A DNA stretch of 64,000 nt from Pseudomonas sp. Os17. GTDB taxonomy: Bacteria > Pseudomonadota > Gammaproteobacteria > Pseudomonadales > Pseudomonadaceae. The translations under genes and the position numbers were made by a program. Positions within the stretch are counted from its first letter, which is position 1, and each line of letters starts with the position of its first letter. Under the pieces are notes generated by a model that made no database searches, was not told the origin of the DNA, and saw only the letters and a list, made by a program, of their open reading frames with translations. Positions 58,724 through 64,000 of this stretch are shown here, one piece after another. The stretch lies in the NCBI RefSeq assembly GCF_001547895.1, contig NZ_AP014627.1:2731501-2795500 (forward strand), given 5' to 3'.

Positions 58724-59284
58724 ATGTCGACTATGCACAGGATGGCGCTTTGTCTGGCCCTGGCTCTGAGCCTGGGGGGTTGTATCGATTACAAATGGGG
58801 CCACGACTGGAAGGCCGACAGCCTCGGCGGTTGGCAGGACGCCAGCAAGGGAAGCTATGACCAGGGCACCTCGTTCAAGCTGGCCTGCGGCCCCGAGCCG
58901 CTGTATGTGAAGCTGACCTCCGCGCCGTCCCACCACCTGATGTCGCTGCTGTTCATCCCCCTGGTCCCGGCGGCCACCGGCGATGACAACCATCTGAGCA
59001 TCAACGCCCGCCACCCCAGCCTCTCGGCCTGTTCGGCGGCGCAGAACCCCCTGGTGATCAAACTGGACAACCGGGTGATCAGCCATATCGGCTACGCGGC
59101 AGGTGACCAGGCGGGCAGTTGCGAGCTGCGGCTGGACGAGCGCGAGTTGCAGGGCGAGCGGGTGTCGATCGAGGTCAATCAGGCCGTGCTGCCTTGCGCC
59201 GTGGCACCGCTGACCTTGAAGAAAAACGGCTTCTTCTGCCTGCGCAAAACCGAGTTCGGCGGTTCCAAGCCTTGTGACCGTTAG
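58724..59284 (+). CDS. Hypothetical lipoprotein
   Basis: A 186-residue protein I do not recognise. The N-terminus MHRMALCLALALSLGGCIDY is a lipoprotein signal with lipobox LGGC, so the mature protein should be lipid-anchored at Cys20 (counting from 58724). Five further Cys in the mature part could form disulfides. An ATG at 58733 gives the same lipobox with a shorter n-region, and the choice between the two is uncertain. It stands alone between the pyrimidine locus and the ABC transporter genes. Confidence 0.78.
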   Translation: MSTMHRMALCLALALSLGGCIDYKWGHDWKADSLGGWQDASKGSYDQGTSFKLACGPEPLYVKLTSAPSHHLMSLLFIPLVPAATGDDNHLSINARHPSLSACSAAQNPLVIKLDNRVISHIGYAAGDQAGSCELRLDERELQGERVSIEVNQAVLPCAVAPLTLKKNGFFCLRKTEFGGSKPCDR

Positions 59285-59393
59285 GGGTGGTCGGTCGCAC
59301 GAACCTAAGCTAATTCCTAAAAAGTATTTATTTTCGATTTATTAGATCGATTAGCTTTTAGCGACTGTCCTGTCTCCGAGAAGGTTCGCCCCC

Positions 59394-60362
59394 ATGCGCC
59401 TGCCCTTTGCTTTGCGTCGTAGCTTGTCGATTACCGCCCTGGCCGGTCTGGCGCTGGGCATGGCCCTCAATGCCCAGGCCGATACCGACCTGCGCATCGG
59501 CTACCAGAAATCCTCGACCCTGCTGGCGCTGCTCAAGGCCCAGGGTACCCTGGAAAAACAACTGGCGGGGCAGGGCGTCAACATCACCTGGCACGAGTTC
59601 ACCAGTGGCCTGCCGCTGGCGGAGTCGCTGAACGTGGGCAACGTCGACATCAGCGCCGATGTCGCCGACACGGTGCCGGTCTTCGCCCAGGCCGCCGGGG
59701 CCCAACTGACCTATTTCGCCACGGAAACCCCATCGCCGGCGGCCCAGTCCATCGTCATCCCCAAGGATTCGCCGCTCAAATCCCTGGCCGACCTCAAGGG
59801 CAAGCGCATTGCCGTGACCAAGGCCGCCGGCAGCCATTACCTGCTGATCGCCGCCTTGCGCGAAGCGGGCTTGAGCTTCGCCGATATCCAGCCGGTGTAC
59901 CTGACCCCGGCCGATGGCCGCGCGGCCCTGGAAACCGCTAAGGTCGATGCCTGGGTCACCTGGGAGCCCTTCGTCGCCAGCGCCCAGCGCCAGCAGGGCG
60001 CGCGGGTGCTGCACGACGGCCAGGGGCTGGCCAGTTACCGCCGCTATTACCTGGCCTCCAATGACTACGCCAAGGCCCATCCCGAGGTGCTGAACCAGGT
60101 GTTCGCCGAGTTGCAGAAGACCGGCGCCTGGGTCAAGGCACACCCGAGCGAGGCGGCCAAACTGCTGGGCCCGCTGTGGGGCAACCTGGACGTGCCGACG
60201 GTAGAGCTGGCCAACAGCCGCCGCACCTACCAGGTGGAAGCGGTCAAGCCCGACGCCCTGGGCGAGCAGCAGAAAATCGCCGATGCCTTCTACCAGGAAA
60301 AACTCTTGCCCAAGCCGGTGGATGCCCGGGCCGTGCAGTTGTGGAGCCCCAAGAAGTTGTGA
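59394..60362 (+). CDS. SsuA-like aliphatic sulfonate ABC transporter binding protein
   Basis: A 322-residue periplasmic protein with a signal peptide (about 1-29, ending NAQA). The mature part starts DTDLRIGYQKSSTLLALLKA and carries ITWHEFTSGLPLAESLNVGN and DAWVTWEPFVASAQR, typical of the SsuA/TauA/nitrate-binding family. It should bind a sulfonate or related compound. The AT-rich spacer before it, with few GC bases, is a likely promoter. No ssuB/ssuC genes follow directly. A REP element and the fused ABC transporter come next. Confidence 0.9.
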   Translation: MRLPFALRRSLSITALAGLALGMALNAQADTDLRIGYQKSSTLLALLKAQGTLEKQLAGQGVNITWHEFTSGLPLAESLNVGNVDISADVADTVPVFAQAAGAQLTYFATETPSPAAQSIVIPKDSPLKSLADLKGKRIAVTKAAGSHYLLIAALREAGLSFADIQPVYLTPADGRAALETAKVDAWVTWEPFVASAQRQQGARVLHDGQGLASYRRYYLASNDYAKAHPEVLNQVFAELQKTGAWVKAHPSEAAKLLGPLWGNLDVPTVELANSRRTYQVEAVKPDALGEQQKIADAFYQEKLLPKPVDARAVQLWSPKKL

Positions 60363-60379
60363 TCGCTGGTTAGATTGCC

Positions 60380-60445
60380 TTCGCTGGCAAGCCAGCTCCT
60401 ACATGCACCACGCGATGCCGTTGTAGGAGCCGGCTTGCCGGCGAA
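60380..60445. repeat. Inverted pair of REP elements
   Basis: TTCGCTGGCAAGCCAGCTCC on the left is mirrored, with a few changes, by GGAGCCGGCTTGCCGGCGAA on the right, 66 bp overall. It separates the SsuA-like gene from the ABC fusion gene, which could limit read-through. Confidence 0.85.
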
Positions 60446-60512
60446 CAGGTCCCCCCCTTTTTTCTTGTTCACCGCCGGTTAGGCCATCCCGCGCCCGGCG
60501 TCAGGAGTTCCC

Positions 60513-62594
60513 GTGTCTGCCGTTCACCCCCAAGAGGCTTTCGCCGTCTCAGCCTCAGCCGCCACGCCACCGAGTCCCGCCGACGTGGTGCTGGAGTTGC
60601 GCAACCTGACCAAGCACTACACCCGTCGCCGTGGCCAGAGCGCGCCGCCAGCGGTGCAGCAGGTCAGCCTCAAGGTGCGCCGTGGCGAAGTGCTGTGCCT
60701 GATGGGCACCTCCGGCAGCGGCAAGTCCACCTTGCTGCGGCATATCAACCGGCTGATCGAGCCCAGCAGTGGCGAGGTGCTGATCGATGGTTCGGCCATC
60801 AGCCAACTCTCGGCCCAGGCGCTACGTACCCTGCGTTCCCGGCGCATCGGCATGGTCTTCCAGCACTTCGGCCTGCTGCCCCATCGCAGCGTGCGCGACA
60901 ACGTCGCCTTGCCTCTGGAACTGCGCGGCGAGCCCGAGGCCCTGCGTCACGCCGCAGCGGATGTGCAACTGCAGGCCATGGGCCTTGACGGCTGGGGCGA
61001 GCACTATCCCCATGAGCTGTCCGGAGGCATGCAGCAGCGGGTCGGGCTGGCCCGGGCGCTGGTCAGCGAGCCGGACATCCTGCTGATGGACGAACCCTTC
61101 AGCGCCCTGGACCCGACCATTCGCCGGGATCTGCAAAGCCACTTTCTGCGGGTGGTACGCGAGCGCGGCATCACCACCTTGCTGGTGACCCACGACCCGG
61201 CCGAAGCCCTGCGCCTGGCGGACCGCATTGCCGTATTGCGCCACGGCCAGCTGATTCAACTGGGCACCCCCGCCGAACTGCTGGAGCAGCCGGCGGATGC
61301 CGAAGTGGCGGACTTCTTCCAGGAGCACGGCGCCCGCAGCGCTGCACCTGCGGTGGCGGCGATTGCCCCGCACCCGCGCGCGACGACCCCGGCTCCGGCC
61401 CCGGTCAGCCCCGGATTGTCCCTGGCCCAGGCCTTGCTGCTGGGGCCCGCGGCCCTGGCCGCCAGCGGTCGCGGTAGCCTGTACTGGCTGGGCTTTGCCC
61501 TGGAGCTGGGCGCCGCCGCAGCCTTGGGGCAGGGGCTGGCCACGGCCGGTTTCGCCTGGGTCGCCTTGGCGCTCATCGGCTTGCTGTCCAGCCGCCTGTT
61601 GAGTGTGACCCTGGCCCGCCGTCCCAGCCGCCTGGGCCGCTCCGACTGGCGCCTGCCGTGGCTGGTGTTGCTGCTGTCCCAGGCCCTGGTGCTGTGGCGG
61701 GTACTGGCCGCCGATGCCTCTGGCCCCTGGCTGCAGTTTCCCGCCGACCGCCAAGTGCTGCTGGGCACCGCGGCGGCCATCGACCAGTTGATCGGCTGGT
61801 CCCAGGTCACCTTTGAAAGCAGCTTTGTCGGCGTGATAGTCGCCGTGCGCACGGTGATCGAAAGCATCGAAAACCTGCTGGGCTGGCTGCCCTGGCCGGT
61901 GCCGGCCCTGGCCCTGGTGCTGCTGGCCTGGCGCAGCGCCGGCGCCGCCCTGGCCCTGACCAGCGCCGCGGCCTTGCTCTACATCGGCCTGTTCGGCTTC
62001 TGGGAACGGACCATCGCCACCCTGGCCCTGGTGGGTTCCTCGGTGCTGATCTCGCTGTTGATCGGCGTGCCCGCCGGCATCCTCCTGGCCAAGCGCGCCC
62101 TGGCCCGGCGCCTGATCACTCCCTTGCTGGACGTGATGCAGACCCTGCCGACCTTCGTGTACCTGATCCCGGCGGTGGCGTTCTTCTCGGTGGGCAAGAC
62201 CCCGGCGGTGATCGCCACGGTGATCTTCGCCCTGGCGCCGATGATCCGCCTTACCGCCCTGGGGATTCAGGAAGTGCCCAAGACCGCCGTCGAAGCCGCC
62301 CTGGCCCACGGCGCCACGCCGTGGCAGATCCTGACCAAGGTCGAGCTGCCCCTGGCCGCGGGTTCCTTGCTGCTGGGGATCAACCAGACCCTGGTGATGA
62401 GCCTGTCGATGGTGGTGGTGGCGGCGCTGATCGGCGCCGGTGGCCTGGGCTACGACGTGATGACCGCGCTGCGCAACATCAAGGGCGGTGAGGGCATGTT
62501 GGCCGGTGCCGCGATCGTGTTCTGCGCGCTGATTCCCGATCGAATCATTCAAGCGACCCTGCGCCAGCGGGATCGCACATTGCATCAATCATGA
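60513..62594 (+). CDS. Fused ABC transporter ATPase-permease (ProV-ProW-like)
   Basis: A 693-residue protein joining two normally separate parts. Residues about 25-270 are an ABC ATPase with Walker A GTSGSGKST, Q-loop VFQHFGLLP, signature LSGGMQQRVGLARAL, Walker B ILLMDEPFSALDP and H-loop VTHD. After an Ala/Pro-rich linker come about four hydrophobic segments and then a ProW-type permease (about 500-680) with the EAA-like loop VEAALAHGATPWQILTKVEL. It should import a betaine-like or related solute. The GTG start at 60513 has AGGAG at good spacing. It overlaps the OpuAC-type gene region by a few bases. Confidence 0.93.
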   Translation: MSAVHPQEAFAVSASAATPPSPADVVLELRNLTKHYTRRRGQSAPPAVQQVSLKVRRGEVLCLMGTSGSGKSTLLRHINRLIEPSSGEVLIDGSAISQLSAQALRTLRSRRIGMVFQHFGLLPHRSVRDNVALPLELRGEPEALRHAAADVQLQAMGLDGWGEHYPHELSGGMQQRVGLARALVSEPDILLMDEPFSALDPTIRRDLQSHFLRVVRERGITTLLVTHDPAEALRLADRIAVLRHGQLIQLGTPAELLEQPADAEVADFFQEHGARSAAPAVAAIAPHPRATTPAPAPVSPGLSLAQALLLGPAALAASGRGSLYWLGFALELGAAAALGQGLATAGFAWVALALIGLLSSRLLSVTLARRPSRLGRSDWRLPWLVLLLSQALVLWRVLAADASGPWLQFPADRQVLLGTAAAIDQLIGWSQVTFESSFVGVIVAVRTVIESIENLLGWLPWPVPALALVLLAWRSAGAALALTSAAALLYIGLFGFWERTIATLALVGSSVLISLLIGVPAGILLAKRALARRLITPLLDVMQTLPTFVYLIPAVAFFSVGKTPAVIATVIFALAPMIRLTALGIQEVPKTAVEAALAHGATPWQILTKVELPLAAGSLLLGINQTLVMSLSMVVVAALIGAGGLGYDVMTALRNIKGGEGMLAGAAIVFCALIPDRIIQATLRQRDRTLHQS

Positions 62595-62602
62595 GGTGTC
62601 CC

Positions 62603-63646
62603 TTGAACAAGTCGTTTACCCGTACCCTTGGCGCCGCTGCGCTGTTGTTGGGTCTGTCCCTGCCGGTGCTGGCCAAGGACAAGATCGTCATTGGCGAACA
62701 GAACTGGACCGGCGCCATCGCCATCCAGAACATCCTCGGCGAAGTGATCAAGAGCCGCCTCGACGGCGACGTTTCCTACCTCGCCGGTGACGTACCGGTG
62801 CTGTTTGCTGCTGCCGCCAAGGGCGACGGCTCGGTGGACGTGCTGACCGACATCTGGCTGCCCAACCAGTCCGCCGCCTGGGCCAAGTACGTCACCGGCG
62901 GCACCCGCTCCCTGGTGCCCAACAAGCAGCCGTACCTGGGGGTGCAAGGCTTCTACATTCCAGGTTACCTGCAAGATAAATACGGCGTGAAGTCGGTCTA
63001 CGACCTGCAAAAGCCCGAAGTGGCGAAACTCTTCGAACCCCTGGGCGGCGGCAAGGCCCAACTGCTGGTGGGCCCGGCGGGCTGGGAGTCCACCTACATC
63101 GGCCAGATCAAGGCCAAGGATTTTGGCTTTGCCGATAAATTCGAATCGGTGTCCACCGAAGCCTCGGTGACCTACGCCAAGCTCGCCGCGGCCTACAAGG
63201 CCCAGCGCGGCGTGGTGTTCTACGCCTACACCCCGGACTGGATCTTCTCCGCCTTCGACCTGCGCCGCCTGGATGAACCGGCGTTCGACGGCTACGCCCA
63301 GGACAACAAGAAGGGCGACCCGCTGTACAAGGCCGACGGCTGCTGGAAATTCATCAGCCCCACGGTGGACGCCGACTGGCTGAGCAAGAGCAAGATCACC
63401 TGCGCCTACCCGGATGCCCGGGTGTATGTCCTGGCGTCCAGCGCTTTGCAAAAACGCGCACCACGGATCGCCGCGTTCCTGGAGAACTTCAGCATCGAAC
63501 CCCAGGCCTTGAACGACCTGATCCTCAAGATCGAAAAGGAACAGCAACCGGCGGCGCAGGCGGCCAAGGAATGGGTCGCCGCGCACCCGCAGATCGTTGA
63601 TGGCTGGCTGGGCGCCAGCGGCGAAAAAGTGGGAGTGGCGCAATGA
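62603..63646 (+). CDS. OpuAC-type glycine-betaine/quaternary-amine binding protein
   Basis: A 347-residue periplasmic protein of the OpuAC/ProX family. A signal peptide (NKSFTRTLGAAALLLGLSLP, cleavage after LAK or VLA) is followed by KIVIGEQNWTGAIAIQNILG and DGSVDVLTDIWLPNQSAAWA, with aromatic residues suited to quaternary-ammonium binding, and YTPDWIFSAFDLRRLDEP later. The TTG at 62603 has GAGGTG directly upstream; an ATG at 62591 overlapping the previous stop is the alternative. It feeds the fused ABC transporter just before it. The ligand is not known. Confidence 0.91.
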   Translation: MNKSFTRTLGAAALLLGLSLPVLAKDKIVIGEQNWTGAIAIQNILGEVIKSRLDGDVSYLAGDVPVLFAAAAKGDGSVDVLTDIWLPNQSAAWAKYVTGGTRSLVPNKQPYLGVQGFYIPGYLQDKYGVKSVYDLQKPEVAKLFEPLGGGKAQLLVGPAGWESTYIGQIKAKDFGFADKFESVSTEASVTYAKLAAAYKAQRGVVFYAYTPDWIFSAFDLRRLDEPAFDGYAQDNKKGDPLYKADGCWKFISPTVDADWLSKSKITCAYPDARVYVLASSALQKRAPRIAAFLENFSIEPQALNDLILKIEKEQQPAAQAAKEWVAAHPQIVDGWLGASGEKVGVAQ

Positions 63647-64000
63647 GTGGGGCGCCGGTGAACAGCCTCGAACAGGCGACCTTTGGTGCCGGCTGCTTCT
63701 GGGGTGCGGAAGCCGCGTTCCGGGCGCTGCCTGGAGTAGTGGACAGCCGCGTCGGCTACGCCTTGGAAGCGGCGGATGAAGCCTTGCAAATTGAAGTGGT
63801 GCAGGTGGATTTCGATCCGCAGGTGCTGGCGTATTCGACCCTGATCGAACACTTCTGGGGCCTGCACGATCCCACCTCGGTGGATCGCCAGGGCGAACAT
63901 GGCGGGGTGAAATATCGCTCGGCGATCTTCCACACCACTGCCGAACAGGCCGAACAGGCGAGGGCGGCCAAGACCGCCCTGCAAGACTCCGGACGCCTCA
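63643..64000 (+). CDS. MsrA-like peptide methionine sulfoxide reductase (C-terminus cut)
   Basis: The first about 119 codons of an MsrA-family protein starting within the previous stop (ATGA overlap). The catalytic GAGCFWGAEAAF is intact, as are HFWGLHDPTSVDRQGE and KYRSAIF. The usual loop between RVGYAGG and the EVV strand is shorter here (RVGYALEAADEALQIEVVQV), and GEHGG replaces the usual G-(N/T/P)-D-x-G. It is therefore a divergent MsrA, perhaps acting on free sulfoxides brought in by the upstream transporter rather than on protein. Its C-terminal resolving Cys lies beyond the window. Confidence 0.88.
   Translation, partial: MSGAPVNSLEQATFGAGCFWGAEAAFRALPGVVDSRVGYALEAADEALQIEVVQVDFDPQVLAYSTLIEHFWGLHDPTSVDRQGEHGGVKYRSAIFHTTAEQAEQARAAKTALQDSGRL

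Overview
The window looks like a chromosomal segment of a Pseudomonas, most likely from the P. fluorescens group (P. protegens/chlororaphis-like). This rests on the high GC content, the divergent bkdR/bkdA1A2B-lpdV arrangement, many OprD-, LysR- and c-di-GMP-type genes, and several families of REP-like inverted repeats between genes (for example units beginning GTAGGAGCGAGCTTGCTCGC and TGTAGCCGCTGCCG). No tRNA, rRNA, CRISPR array, intact insertion sequence or prophage was recognised. The species call is an inference from gene content.

Layout. 1-6.2 kb: a LysR regulator (cut by the window edge) diverges from a PrpF-family isomerase, a DctA-type symporter, a CitMHS citrate-type transporter and an OprD porin. 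Together these look like an uptake and entry route for a di- or tricarboxylate. 6.2-9.8 kb: M48 protease plus LemA, then a DUF4265/Imm10 pair framed by a 37-bp imperfect direct repeat, an FKBP isomerase and a Nudix hydrolase. 9.8-15.5 kb: diguanylate cyclase, a decayed cation-efflux gene, LysE exporter with divergent LysR, DUF1543, and a cytochrome P450 with divergent ArsR. 15.5-21.3 kb: a BvgS/Roc-like hybrid kinase diverging from a REC-EAL response regulator, then a small P-loop kinase. 21.8-24.9 kb: the circularly permuted ATP-grasp/alpha-E/transglutaminase operon, widely conserved but of unknown product. 24.9-28.9 kb: AraC regulator, EamA transporter, DUF1624 membrane acyltransferase and a Sel1-like secreted protein.

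29.0-31.9 kb: a probable SOS operon. A textbook LexA box precedes a radical-SAM DNA-repair candidate, its TIGR03915-type partner and, 12 bp later, an unrecognised membrane protein. 32-39 kb: ilvE, then the branched-chain 2-oxoacid dehydrogenase operon (bkdA1-bkdA2-bkdB-lpdV) with the divergent Lrp-type activator bkdR. 39-47.5 kb: HD-GYP protein, chemoreceptor, SLC13 carrier, a DapF-like protein with one catalytic Cys changed to Ser, and an MFS/HlyD export pair. 47.7-49.4 kb: copC-copD and a GNAT acetyltransferase.

49.7-58.6 kb: a full reductive pyrimidine-degradation locus. It holds a TetR (RutR-like) regulator, preA/preT dihydropyrimidine dehydrogenase, dihydropyrimidinase, an NCS1 nucleobase transporter and an N-carbamoyl-beta-alanine amidohydrolase, so uracil or thymine could be imported and taken to beta-alanine (or its methyl analogue) plus CO2 and ammonia. 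A 158-bp unit repeated three times sits inside this locus. 58.7-64 kb: a small lipoprotein, an SsuA-like binding protein, a fused ATPase-permease ABC transporter, an OpuAC-like binding protein and a divergent MsrA running off the window end, together suggesting import of organosulfur or quaternary-amine compounds.
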